DNA from: Nymphaea colorata
Taxonomy: Eukaryota > Streptophyta > Magnoliopsida > Nymphaeales > Nymphaeaceae
Assembly (NCBI RefSeq): GCF_008831285.2
Contig: NC_045139.1
Coordinates: forward strand, 30,760,206 to 30,824,205
Length of the DNA stretch: 64,000 nucleotides
Direction of reading: 5' to 3'
Part shown: positions 33,425 to 44,941 of the stretch, one piece after another
Numbering within the stretch: the stretch's first letter is position 1
Layout: every line of letters begins with the position of its first letter
Position numbers and translations under genes: made by a program
Notes under the pieces: generated by a model
Told to the model about the DNA's origin: nothing
Seen by the model: only the letters and a program-made list of their open reading frames with translations
Database searches by the model: none

Positions 33425-34578
33425 TGTCACCAAATTGGTAGCCTTAAATTTAGTTGGTGGTCAATCTTACATGACTTGGGCAACTAGGCCAAGATTGGTT
33501 GCAAGTTTTTCCATGCATGTGCATGCCAGGCATGAAGAGGTTACTTGATAGCGATGTGAACATTATGGACTTTTATTGAGCTCAAAGAGTGGGGGCTACC
33601 TGAGCAGAACAGATCCATTCCTGTGCAATTGCTCAAAAATTATGTAATGTCACCTTTAGCTCAAATTTTCCAAGGTTCTTTTCCACAATTCTAACTGTAT
33701 GGATGTGATTTATCTATTTTAAAATCTACAGATTGCCTATGAGCATATTGCTATTTCAATGCACGAATATGATTTTTTATATCTGTCAATGAAGATTTGG
33801 CTATCTGAAATATCAAGAGGTGTAAGCATTGAATGATGTAAGAGTTATAGACGACGCAAAACGCATTCATAAACTTAAAACCTTGAAAATAAGCATCAGC
33901 AATTGCCTTCAAGAAAGTGACAACGTAGTTTCTTATCTTCGTTTTTTACAATTTTATTGCTGACTTCGAAGTTGCAGAAAAGCAACCGAAGCTTCCCATT
34001 ATCAAGGCCAGTTCAACTTGGGAAAAGTAGGAAAGGGTCTTCCTTGAATTTTTTTTTTTTTAGAGAGAGAAAGCTGCCACACTTGATTTCACAATGAACA
34101 ATTATTGCATTTAAAGCGTACAGTTTATTCGAGAAAAAGTAAAAGGACATCACAATCTTTAAGGGTTGAGGCTTAGTTAGTTCTGAATGGAGGGTGTTGA
34201 CCATGAATCCAAATGAGTTCAATAATTCATTCATCTTTCACCCCAATATATATATATATATATATATATACACACTATACAAGACTTTTTTTTCTTCAAA
34301 AAAAATCATATAATACCAATATCAAAGACTGATATCGGTGTCTCAATTCAAAATTTCAACATCATAATAAGTACTGAGAAAAAGGAGGACTAGAGAAAAT
34401 GATAGGTCGCAAGTTGGCGACTAAAAAGTCTAGCAATGGCATTCACCTCATTGGCTTTACCTTAAACGCCAAACTTCATATAACATCACATTTTATCATG
34501 AAGAACTTCAAACATATAATATCATCTAATCCACTAAGCCTGAAATTGGGTCATTTTTTGTCATCTAAACATAGCTCC

Positions 34579-34580
<2 letters not shown>

Positions 34581-34626
<46 letters not shown>
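34581..34626. repeat. (GA)n microsatellite
   Basis: A pure GA array of about 46 bp in intergenic DNA. Confidence 0.95.
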
Positions 34627-34628
<2 letters not shown>

Positions 34629-36852
34629 TTTCTTAAGAGTAAAATGCAACTGAGAGAACAAAAGTAACCTTTGTCCATGGACTTCCATCCTTGGACAAGG
34701 GTCTCATGTTAGAAAAAATACAAAGTGAGAGGCCGATTAAACACAAGGACCCACATGGGTTGTTGGCTTTGTTATTGGCTATTAGGACCACACCACCCTC
34801 TTCAAGTTGCCCGTTTCTTTCTTTGTCAAGCAGCCAACTTTGTCCCCATAGGACAGACAATTCTCACTACAAGTTGTTCAGACTTTGTACTAAGAATTCA
34901 ATGTTCTTGCTTTCACATGCAAACTTATTCACTCTCCCTCTCTCTCTCTCTCTCTTCTCTCAAGAAACAACACCAATATGTTGAACACAGCTTCTTTGAA
35001 CTCGGCCAGGTTTAGGTCTAGTCCGGCCTCATGCATGTTGTCTTCATGTGAAAAGGTCGATTTTTGGCTTGTATGTGAACTCGGTTCGAGCGCACGAAGC
35101 CAGAAATCTAAACCAGGGTTGGTGCAATGACCCAAGGAACAAGGACATGGACATATATGTTTGCGCAACCGCCACATATAGGCGGGTTTGGCGACAAAGA
35201 AGAACAAGACAAGATCTTTTTTTTCCCTTTGTTGCCTGGTCTGAGATCATTGGGAAGTCATGGTCAAGCACGGTTCGGACGCTCAAACCTGGGTCAAGGT
35301 GAGAAATGTTGAGAAGAAGGAGAGACTGCGGTCTGGGGGGCGCCGGCTTGCCCACCCAGGAGCAGATATGTACCGCGGTGTCTGGCTTGTTACAAACCCT
35401 AAATATTTGCAATCCAACATGATTTCGAGATTTTTCTAGTTAACTTGGTCATGTTTTAGATGGTGTCTTAATATTGATTAGGTGGTGTTGCTCCTGTTTG
35501 TCAAGCTTAATATGGCAATAATTAAACAATGTTTTCTCTTCTTCTCTTGGGGACTGACAGATTATGGTTACAATGAGGCCACAGAGCATTGAATGTCTCG
35601 CCATCTAAAACTTAAAAGGCGTTTGATTGCTTGGAGAATTTATCCATGGCGTATTTGGACGGGCTTCTGCGGGATATATGAAACCATTTGGACCCCTTGA
35701 TCAGGTCAGTTTTTTTCACCTTTTTTTATGGTTAAAAAAAAAAACCCGAGCCACTATTTGGGAATAATAACAGTATGTTATTGTTTCATGTATCTGACTC
35801 GAAAATTAGGGCAGGTTCATGAAACAATCGAAGAAGTGCACCGATGAAAAGTTAAAAGCCTAGTTGTGTGGATGGAACTTTTTCAATTTAAAAAATATGA
35901 CATCTATAAATAGATAGTGAACCAGAAACTTTATATGTGGGTCAAAATATTTTGCATAAACTTCAAAAATTTAGAAAGGAAAGAGGAGGGGGTAAATTAA
36001 TGACTTCTTTCATATGCATCGAATATTTTTGTTCTTTTTTCCTGATTTTATACAGTTATGCTGAATGATCAAAATTTCAATCAGAAAAGCTACTAATTAT
36101 GCTGATGAATCCATCGTTTCCATCAATTACTTGCTGAATAGATTGATTGTTCACATTAAAGATTGGCTAAGAGATGAATGAAAAAACTACACTTCCTCAT
36201 CCATGGTTATAAACAGCTGAATCATTCAAATCATGTTCAACTTTTTTGTTCTTTGTTTTACACAGGCCTGAGGATCCTGATGACTCATTTTTTTGTCAAT
36301 AAAAAATTATTTTATATTGTTACTGTTAGACATAAAAAAATGACAAAATATCAAAAAGGAAAAAACAAAAAAAAATAATAGCCTTAGATATTGACATCTG
36401 AATTGGCATGTGCCTGTGACATATCTCTAGATCTGAAACAAATTAAAATGTACAAGGAAAACACTCCATTAAAGGCATCATTGAAGGCAATCAAGGAAAG
36501 TATCGCTCTTTATTACGCAATCAATGAGGAAGATGTTGGGGAATTTCTGCCTTAAATGGCTAACAGTATCTTTGCATACTTCCTTCAATACTTAATACAT
36601 TAAATATCCCGTTATTAAAAGCATATTTGATTGACAATGATGAACACTTCCTGTCCCTGCCTTGTGCAGCCGTCTCAACCGTCGAAATAAGTATAAGCGA
36701 TCTGACAAACTCTGTTCATCAACCTCTGCTATTATTCTTGAAGAGCTTTACTGATCAGCCTTTTATTAATTCAAGCAGATTCAGGGCTTGTATTCAATCA
36801 TTGACAGAATTCACTATTGCATGTACTGATGACAATGGTTGGGACCATCCCT

Positions 36853-37044
36853 TAGGGGTGGAACCAGAAATTTTTCATGAAAGGGGTCGAATTAAAGTTT
36901 TTAAATTTTGACACGGACCGAAATATCATTTTTCAAAATTTTTATATAGGACAAATAAAATTTTCTAAAATTTATATGTAAATTTAAAAAAAAAAATAGG
37001 TGGAGCTAAGACTCATGTGCGACCCCCTTGGCTCCGTTTGTGCC
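36853..37044. mobile_element. hAT-like MITE, degenerate, starting TAGGGGTGGAACCAG
   Basis: The left end TAGGGGTGGAACCAGAAATT and the right CTTGGCTCCG partly mirror each other. The body alternates AAATTTTTATATAGG and AAAATTTATATG. The structure parallels 38653-38855, which has the same run of AAAATTTT words and a target duplication. I could not fix a duplication here. Confidence 0.55.
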
Positions 37045-37279
37045 TTGCCCCGAACGACATAGTGTAGCTGGTCGAGTAGACCCTTGTGAAAGCCCATGCC
37101 ATTAGTTCGATTACTATGGGTGATGTGTGTGCGTGCCAAGGGGGTGCAAGTGTCCCGTACTAGTTAATATACACTGACCCCATGCCAGACGTCTGATGCA
37201 ACCCTTGATCCTGAAGTTCCAGTTTTCATATGGGAGGTGGTATGAGATATCTACTAGGACTCCCTATCACTCCGACAGT

Positions 37280-37795
37280 TAGGGGTGAACACGAGTCGAG
37301 CGAGCCCGATTTCAGTCAGCTCGAGCTCGGCTCGACTGATGAAACCTCGAGCTTGAGAATTGCTCGACGGAAGCAGCTCGAGCTCGACTCGGCAGTTACA
37401 TATTGAGCTCGAGCTCGACTCGATTAAGGCAAAACAAACTCGTTTGAATAGATTGATATTCATCGTTACGTGTTGAGATCGAGCTCAACTTGATTAAGGT
37501 TTGACAAACTCGTTTGAATAGAACTAATATTCATTATTACGTGTTGAGCTCGAGCTCGAGCTCGGCTCGATTAAGGCTTGACAAACTCATGAACTCGTTT
37601 GAATATATCGACTTGATTAAGGCTCGAGCTCGACCCGGTAGTTACATGTTGAGCTTGAACTCAACTTGATTATTTGAAAGAGTCGACTTATGAACTCGAG
37701 TTCTACTTGTTAAGCAAATGACTCGGCTCCAACTCATTCACAAACCGAGCTTTAACAAGTCAAGCTCGAGTAGCTCGACTTGTTGTTCACCTCTA
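37280..37795. mobile_element. hAT-like non-autonomous element with 8-bp target duplication
   Basis: The left end reads TAGGGGTGAACACGAGTCGA. The reverse complement of the right end reads TAGAGGTGAACAACAAGTCG. The flanks are CCGACAGT (37272-37279) and CCGACAAT (37796-37803), an 8-bp target duplication with one mismatch, as hAT elements make. The 516-bp body consists of internal direct repeats of about 85-110 bp built on GAGCTCGAGCTCG(G/A)CTCGATTAAGG, GACAAACTCGTTTGAATA and TTACGTGTTGAGCTCGAG. It has no open frame of transposase type. Confidence 0.88.
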
Positions 37796-38360
37796 CCGAC
37801 AATGGCCGAACCGCGCTTTGGTTGGTTTGGCTTATACAAGTACCAAAAAGTGGTTGGAAATCTGTACTAGGCTCAGTCAGCTGCATAAATGAGCTGAATA
37901 TGGACAAGGGCTCTTCATCGCGAGATGACCAACTAGAGAAAAGTTTGGCCGGAGACACAGAAAGTAGACATTATACTCCAAAGAAATAAGAAGTTGGGTG
38001 GAAGCTGGGACGCTCTGTTGGGTGGTTGGTCTCTTCCGCTCACCCACAAGAGAAAAGTTCAGAATATAAATCCACAGTTGCGCTTGAGGTCCACCCTAAG
38101 TGTAATGAGCTTGCTTGTTTCCTTGGCGACAGCAACAAAAGTAGATGTAGTCATTTAGAAGGTTTTACTGTGGTCTTTGAGTCGATCCATGGAGTAGAGC
38201 CGCAAATAGGGAGACAAAAGTGAAAGAGATGGAATGAGATTTCAAAAGCTTGGGGGTCCCTTTCTCTCAAACCTAACTACAATTCTATTGGTTATAGTTC
38301 ACATTGGGACAAGTTGCTTATTCATCAACTACTACTCTAGTTTCTTTTAGATTTTCTTGG

Positions 38361-38625
38361 CTGTTTGGGAGCTGACAGTTGAGGGAAACACCCTTATTAA
38401 GAACAGGGGGCGAATGTCTAGATTCGGTTCATTAATTCATTTGGGTAGCCCAAAGTCAGATCATATTTTTCATGAACCTAGAGATTGTTTTAAGCTTTGC
38501 ACATGGTTTTTTTAGATTTTGATTAATTATGAGTAGTTCGATCAATATATTGAGCTGAGCTTAAGCTTGAGCGATGATCATAAAACTAACTTCAGCGCGA
38601 AATCATGTGATCAACATATTAACCT
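38361..38625 (+). repeat. Dispersed duplicate, copy 2 (first copy at 27343-27600)
   Basis: It shares with the first copy AGTTGAGGGAAACACCCTTA, ACAGGGGGCGAATG, TTAATTCATTTGGGTAG, GCACATGGTTTTTTTAG, AATTATGAGTAGTTCGATC and TTGAGCGATGATCATAA. The copies are diverged but colinear. Confidence 0.75.
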
Positions 38626-38652
38626 AGTTATAGATTTACGTATACTTGCATG

Positions 38653-38855
38653 CAGGGGTAGAGCTAAAAATTTTTCATTGCATGGGCCAAATTATAGTTT
38701 TAAAATTTTAACATGAGCCAAAACATAATTTTTCAACATTTTTATACATGCTAATCTATCATTTTAAAATTTTACATACAAAATTTTGATTTGTTAAAAA
38801 TTTTTAAGGTGTGGGGGGTGGGCATGGCCCCGCCGGCCCCCTGCCTCTGTCTCTG
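38653..38855. mobile_element. hAT-like MITE with 8-bp target duplication
   Basis: The left end reads CAGGGGTAGAGCTA. The reverse complement of the right end reads CAGAGACAGAGGC. The flanks are CTTGCATG (38645-38652) and CTTGCATA (38856-38863). The body has AAATTTTT-rich stretches and a right part GGGGCATGGCCCC-like. It is 203 bp long and non-coding, and belongs to the same broad group as 36853-37044. Confidence 0.75.
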
Positions 38856-39675
38856 CTTGCATAGGTTTGAATTTTTTTTGTTTGACTGCAAAAAGAGATA
38901 GAAACTTTATGCAAGCATGCTTTTGTTCACCAAATGTCAAGAAGTGTTTGATAAGAGGACTTTGTGTTCTTGAAACACATGTTCCTATAATATATGTTTT
39001 ACATTTTTGTTGCAGAAAATATGTTATAATTGTGGATGTTGTTCCAAGATCTAACAATAAAACCCTGGCCATAATCATATGATGTATTTTATAAGTTTTT
39101 CCAACATATATTAGAAACATGTATTACAAAAACACAATGATTTTAGACTCTTAAAATCATCAAAGATTAGGGTGAGCCCCAACTACCAAGTCTTAAAAGA
39201 ACAAGACCAATAAAAGTCATGTCTTCCTCCATTGAACCTACAACCTACAACCTACAATCCGGTGCTGGAACCGGTGGGGTTCGATGGCTGGGGTGGGGGG
39301 GCCCAACAAGTGGCGAACTTTTCTGCCCATTTACCGGCCGGCCAAGATGGGTTCGAGTCCGAAAACCGGGACGGATCAAGCAAAAGTACTTTATATGCGG
39401 GACCACGCCAATTCACCGGCACCCCCACCCCAATGAAACTGCCACCCTACACAGTGTGTGTCTGCACACCCTCTACCAGCAACTTCTCCATTAAATCCTC
39501 CCCCCTCACCTATTGATGACCACCGGTGGGCCGATTACTAAAATGCCCCTCTTCTTTCCCCCATTCATTGCCCCCATTAACTTCAGTATCCAAAAATGCA
39601 CAAGCAACCTCATCCCGTAATAGTCAATAGCGTGGTGCAAGTTTTTTTTGAGTTGTATGGTTTGCCAGACAATGA

Positions 39676-40020
39676 TAAAGGCTGTGCATCGGTCGGGCCA
39701 TCGGCGGGTACCCAGCCCCGACTCAGGCACGAGCCCAAAAAAAAAAGAGCACTGGGACAGCCTGATAATTTATAAAAGAGCACTGGGACAGCCTGATAAT
39801 TTATCGGGCCGGCTCAGTTGGGACCGATGAGCCCGGGACTCGATATTTTTCATTTTTATCAATATATATATATATATATATAATGTTTCATGTCGATTAA
39901 TTATATTTATATATTAATTTATATTAAAAAATATTTTTTCAATTTAATTGGGCCAAGCTCTGATTTGAACTCAAGTTTGAATGGTCGGGCCAGGCAGGGC
40001 CGGCCCGATGCACATGCTTA
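39676..40020. mobile_element. Non-autonomous element with TGTGCATCGGxCGGGCC inverted ends
   Basis: The left end reads TAAAGGCTGTGCATCGGTCG. The reverse complement of the right end reads TAAGCATGTGCATCGGGCCG. Internally there is a 31-bp tandem duplication (starting 39747 and 39778, word GAGCACTGGGACAGCCTGAT) and a TA tract at 39861-39882. The element is 345 bp long with no coding capacity. I saw no clear target duplication. Confidence 0.75.
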
Positions 40021-42433
40021 TCATAAACCGATTTTCTCAAGCCTACAAGAATTGCTAAATGTTAGCCGGCTGGTCGAAAGGAAAGGCCAAGAGTACTGGA
40101 GGGTATTTGGGTCATTCACATGAATTTGGTGAATGGTATGATATCTGAAAAATATTTGGATGGCAATAAGTTGAATGAGAACAAACTACAATTGCTTATG
40201 AGAAATTGCAACTAGAATAGATGGGAACTTAAATAAAAGCAAATAAAATGAAAGCAGGTGTTGTGAACGAAATCCAGAAAAGAAACATCGCAAAGAGTTA
40301 AATTTTCTAATAATTATGTCTCCCAACTTAGTCCAAGTTCCCGAAAATTGCGTTAGATATTAGATCATATGAAACGAAGGTAGGTTTTCCAAGTGAATTT
40401 TCAAAGAGAAAATTCAAAGGAAGCCGCAAAAGCAACAAGCCTTGAAAAGTTAGATCTTCTAATGACTTTGTTGATCATAATTTGATTTTCCAAATAGCCA
40501 AATACATTATTGGTCAGATCAAAACTAGACATTGATGAAAACCCTAGAGACCATATTTGATTATCAAAATCATGTTCTAAAAAGCAAAACCAGAAAACAA
40601 TGTCCTTCAAAATTTTCCCCCTGGATTTTCAGTCTCATGTGACAAACTAGAAAAGTTATGTTCTTCCAATTAGAATTCGAAATTATTTAAACTAAAGATA
40701 TGTGCAATGTGAATTTTAAATCTATATCATATGTTAAAAACCATGTTAAAGTAGATGAAAAAATGTTGAGCTTCTTTATTTTGTTTCATGTGAAAAAAAC
40801 TAATACCGGCACTGCCCTTTTTCGGGGCGAGGAAGAAAACGAACCCATCAAGGAAGCAACAGGCCCGAACCGATCGTCTTTGAGACCCACCCCTCCTCCA
40901 GGGAAAAGGACAAGACTGGCCTTTGACTTTTTACTGGCCGGTGGGGAGCGAAAATAGTACCGTTGATTGGGCCCAGGCATGACGACTTTCGGGCCTCTCG
41001 TCGATGGCCTTCCCGTTTTTTGGGGAACAGTTAGAGGATAATAAGGTCATTAGATAATACGATTTTTCCGGAAGGATCCGCTTCGGAAACCCCGTCAGCA
41101 GACTTCTCGCGAGGACAGAAAGACTCTCAAGCTTTCTTTATAATGACCGTAGGGCCCCCAACCTCCTAGACGGTGAATGATCAGTCCTCGGGAAAGGGAC
41201 AAGCAAAGGTTTTGACTTGTACGCGGGGCCGTCGACAGCGAATTAAGGCGTTGCCGCGTAGGGACAAAAAGGTCATTTTCACAACACTATTGTAGCCAAG
41301 GACGGGGCAAAATCGTATTTTTGCATTTATTATCTCCTTATTTATTGCTCGCTACCAGAAATATCCTCTGACAACCATCTTTTCTTTCTCAAGCGTTAGG
41401 TACCACCCTCCTACAAATACGTATCGGACGAGTCGTCTCGCTTGACTCGGAAATCACCTCCCTTGTAAGTGCACTCCGGACCCGGATCGGGATCTAAATC
41501 CAGATCTTCCTAAAGGCATTGGTGTTGGATTTTTATTCTTATTTTCTGCCTTAACTTATTTTAAAAAATAATATGAAAAACCCAACTTTTATATATATTT
41601 TTTTTTATTCATTCAAATTTGTGTGTAATTAAAATTAAAAAACAAGGGGGGGGGGTTCGGTATGATGGGCCAAACTTTGGCTCCTTAGGTATTAGTCTTT
41701 TTCATCAAAGAGAAGCTAAAATGTATTTCCATCAAAGATTGCTCCATATGGATCCCTCATTGGTGGGATTTTTTTTCACTCGATTTCCTGTCCAGTAAAA
41801 CTTATCTAGGCAATCAAATTTGCCCTGAGAGACGTACCCATCTCAAAGAGACTTCGCCCTTCTTATTGTTTCTACTATTTCTTCAAATTGTTAATATGGC
41901 CACAAAAGCATCTGAAAAACTTCTGAAATTTCTTAAAAAACTGTATGAATTTTTTTTGAAGCTCATAACTATTGAGATTCTCTTAATTTATTAGTCGAAT
42001 AGGAAGATGGTAGCGACAAAACCGGAATATTACAATATGAAATATTAAGGATTTCAAATATATGTGGACATCGAACCGAGTACCCCATGGGTATAAAGTT
42101 GATGGTCGAGCTCAGCTGGAGCCCAACCCAACTTTGTTGGGCTCTGGGTTGGCCCCCGACGCGATGCACAACATTAGTGTCATCATTGTGTAGGGGCAAA
42201 GCGAAGGAGGGGGCGTCGCTCTTGCCGTGGCAGCAGGATTAATCCTCCCATTTTTTCATAATCCATCATCATATCGACTTTGATATGTATCTTAAACACC
42301 AGCATATGAGACGATTATCCACACCAAAGAGTGGTTAGCTAACTTACATATTAAGCTTATACGGACTTAGAAAAGCAGGGTATTAGATCGACACCCACCA
42401 TTACTGTTAGAAGAAGCGAAGGACTACGGTCGT

Positions 42434-42456
42434 TCCTAAACCCTAAACCCTAAAAG
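42434..42456 (+). promoter_or_regulatory. Orphan telo-box (CCCTAAA repeats) far from any gene
   Basis: CCTAAACCCTAAACCCTAAA is about two and a half units of the plant telomere repeat. The same motif in plant promoters is a telo-box, common near starts of translation-machinery genes. Here the nearest gene start (HD-ZIP) is 2.5 kb away. It may be a remnant of a lost leader or a small interstitial telomeric patch. The downstream GACGACGGCGAAG and ACGGCGGTAG give an exon-like feel but no frame I recognise. Confidence 0.5.
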
Positions 42457-42874
42457 ACGACGGCGAAGTGCTCCTACAACGGCGGTAGATGCTATTGCAT
42501 TCTGATTTTTAAAAAAATCCGAATTCTTGTGGAAGGAGAAAGTTTGAACTTACAAAATTGTTTGCCCTTATAAGAACATATTTATGCATCAATAAATACT
42601 CTTGCTATTTGTAGGTTTTAAACTATTGAAATCACGTTGAGATTGTGTTATTTGTTGCTCATAATTTTGCACGTATTTTTCAATAAAAGTGTAAGAAAGA
42701 TGAAACACAAACTAGGAAGACGTCTGTGAACAACGTGACTATTTTGGAGAGGAAATTCAAACAAACAGCAAAAAAGTGCTGACGCAAATTTCTTCGGAAA
42801 AAGGTCCGCCCACCTTTATTATAAAGCCAACGAGCAGTTAGTGTACGGGGATGCAGGTAAGTTGGCAGCTAAAG

Positions 42875-43040
42875 AGGTTGTTTGACACCGGTAACAAATT
42901 CTTATTATCCAATGAAACTACCAAAAAAATTAGGGTAGATTCATTGAACCCTGTAACATAATGTTTCATAAATCTGCCAAAATTTTAAAATTAAATCATT
43001 GAACAATAATAAATATCTGTCATGGGTGTCAAACAACCCT
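42875..43040. mobile_element. MITE of the GTTTGGCAACAGTAAC family, diverged copy
   Basis: The left end GAGGTTGTTTGACACCGG and the reverse complement of the right, AGGGTTGTTTGACACCCATG, share a 14-bp inverted repeat (GGTTGTTTGACACC). The interior repeats AGATTCATTGAAC and GTTTCATAAATCTGCC like the copy at 12908-13075. Length is about 166 bp. Confidence 0.8.
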
Positions 43041-44591
43041 ACAATGCCATTAGTATCACATTTTGCCAAGTGATACTATGCTCCTAAAAGATTTAAGGCC
43101 CATACTCCTTTGAAGTTCAATCCGAAGAAGTTTTTGTTCAGTCCGCGTATCTCAGGTTAATGATATGACAATGCATTCTTTTCTATCTTTTTTTTACATC
43201 ATATTTTCACATTTGTGTGTGTGTGACTCACTTAGATGTACAGTTTTGCTAGTATTAAGTGCGAATATTTTCACATTTTACATCACTCGGTAATTGGTAG
43301 AACAAGAATTAAAAAAATATGAAACCAGAATAAGAAAAAAATAGGCCCTCAAAATGAAAGTTTTTCTTAGCAAATCCGACTTTTTAAGTGCAATTTATAT
43401 GTATTCGGACGATACATGTCACATTTGGCGATTGGATAAGAGGTCGAAACCATTTTCCTTTCTCTGGTCATTGAGACTTGGGCGGGAAATAGAACAACTG
43501 TTAACTGAAATGTAATACATACACTGTTTGTATTTTAGAAAAAATAGAGCCTACAGAAATCGAATCTATACTACAAAACACCAAAATAGATCACACATGA
43601 GGCTGTGATTAGGACAAGATTCCAAAGGATAAAAGATCCCAACAAAACCGTGTCACAAGTGAATCGGACAACCGGTTCCGAGACGTCAAAAGACAACTTT
43701 TTGTGCACAAAATCTTGTGCAGAAAAGGATTTGTCTTTGATCCTGATGGGGAAACCGGAGGAAGGGCTGTAAAAAAATGTGATGACCCAAAGGGGAGGAA
43801 GATAAGAAATCAGAGGAAAAGAGGAAAAAGACAGACTTGACTAAGAAGAAAAACCATTTTGGGAGCGCAAGAAAGACAGAGAAGAAGAAGCAGTCCACAC
43901 TCCACACTGTACAAAAAGTCAGCAACAGCAGGGGGCTTGTCTTCCTCTCTCTCTCTCTCTCTTCGTACTATTGCTTTTTCCCAGCCCTTTTCAGTTTTTC
44001 TTCTCCTTCGTCGATAATTTTTGGATGCTCTTTTCATGATAGTACATGATTCAGATCCCAACGATGAGCCTGCGGTAGAGAGAAAAAGGTGGATGCATGA
44101 AATCTGCAGTTTTTTTTTCTCTTATTTTTCTCACAGAAGCCACCGTTGGTAAAAAGTGGGAGGTGAAGGAGATTTAGTGGGAGAGAGAGAGAGCAGAAAG
44201 AAAAGGGCACTTCTGCCTTTTCCTTTTGATGTTCATCAATCTTCCAAAGGTTTCCACTCTCCCCCAAGTTCTTTTTTTTTTTTTTGGTTTTCTACTTTGG
44301 CAGGTTGGAATCCGAATGGTCAACCAACCTCAGTGTCTAAATTTTTCTGTATTTCTCTCTCCAGAATTTGGGTTCATTTCTTTTTAATATTTGAAAGGTG
44401 TGGTTGCGTCCACATGGTTGATTATCTTCTTCTACTGTAGATCAGGACAATTGGGTTTTCTTCTGTCTCCATTCTTTTATTGAAGGAGTCAATTTTATTT
44501 TTTTGAGGGGGTTGGGTTCTTTTCTTTTTCATTTGCTTCTGTCTGGTGTGCTTTTTTTTTCCCTGAGGTTGCTGCATGCAAGGAGAGTGGG

Positions 44592-44801
44592 CGTGAAGCC
44601 TAGGGTTTTCTGAAGGGGCAGAGAGAGAGAGAGAGATAATGAGAAGGAAAAGCTATAAGCAAGCGAGAGAGTGCTTATGAGTAGTCGAGGGTGAAGGAGA
44701 GGATATGCCTTCCCCTGCTCTCTTTTGCCTTTCTTTTCACTCCCTCTCTCTTGGTTTCTAAAGAGAAAGCCTTGGAGGCACTGAGTTCACATCTGCGTGT
44801 G

Positions 44802-44845
<44 letters not shown>

Positions 44846-44941
44846 CTATCTCTCGGGTTGTGCTGCAGTACTCTCTTTGTGGGTTGTCTGAAATGGGTCT
44901 TCTGAGATAGGGAAGAATTGGAGGCACAAGGAGGGGGTTTC
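44592..44941 (+). promoter_or_regulatory. Likely CT/GA-rich 5' leader of the ANL2-like gene with short upstream ORFs
   Basis: Upstream of the start at 44942 lie a GA tract (44620-44636) and a CT tract (44807-44840). Short upstream ORFs start at ATG 44639 (13 codons), 44677 (5 codons), 44705 (18 codons) and 44893 (5 codons). Long CT-rich leaders are common for plant genes. Whether these uORFs are in the mature transcript depends on the transcription start and on any leader intron, which I cannot place. Confidence 0.5.

Larger units (their letters stand above)
20480..44941. other. 24.5 kb gene desert between the kinase and HD-ZIP genes
   Basis: The two flanking genes diverge, so both promoters are here. 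The 600 bases upstream of the kinase start are GC-richer, with a GGT/GGA-rich block near 20630-20680, and form its likely leader and promoter. The rest is AT-rich and full of short non-autonomous elements, microsatellites and degenerate copies of words such as GATCTGAGATCC and GAGCTCGAGCTCG. I found no frame resembling a host protein and no gag, protease, integrase, reverse transcriptase or transposase motif. Confidence 0.75.

Noticed and set aside
40795-41480. GC-richer block that looks exon- or promoter-like
   Set aside because: Stop codons interrupt all frames after short runs and no known protein is visible; it may be a relic but cannot be supported as a gene.
44918-44941. Upstream extension of the HD-ZIP frame to a TTG codon
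   Set aside because: The first in-frame ATG is 44942, and it aligns with the known family N-terminus.
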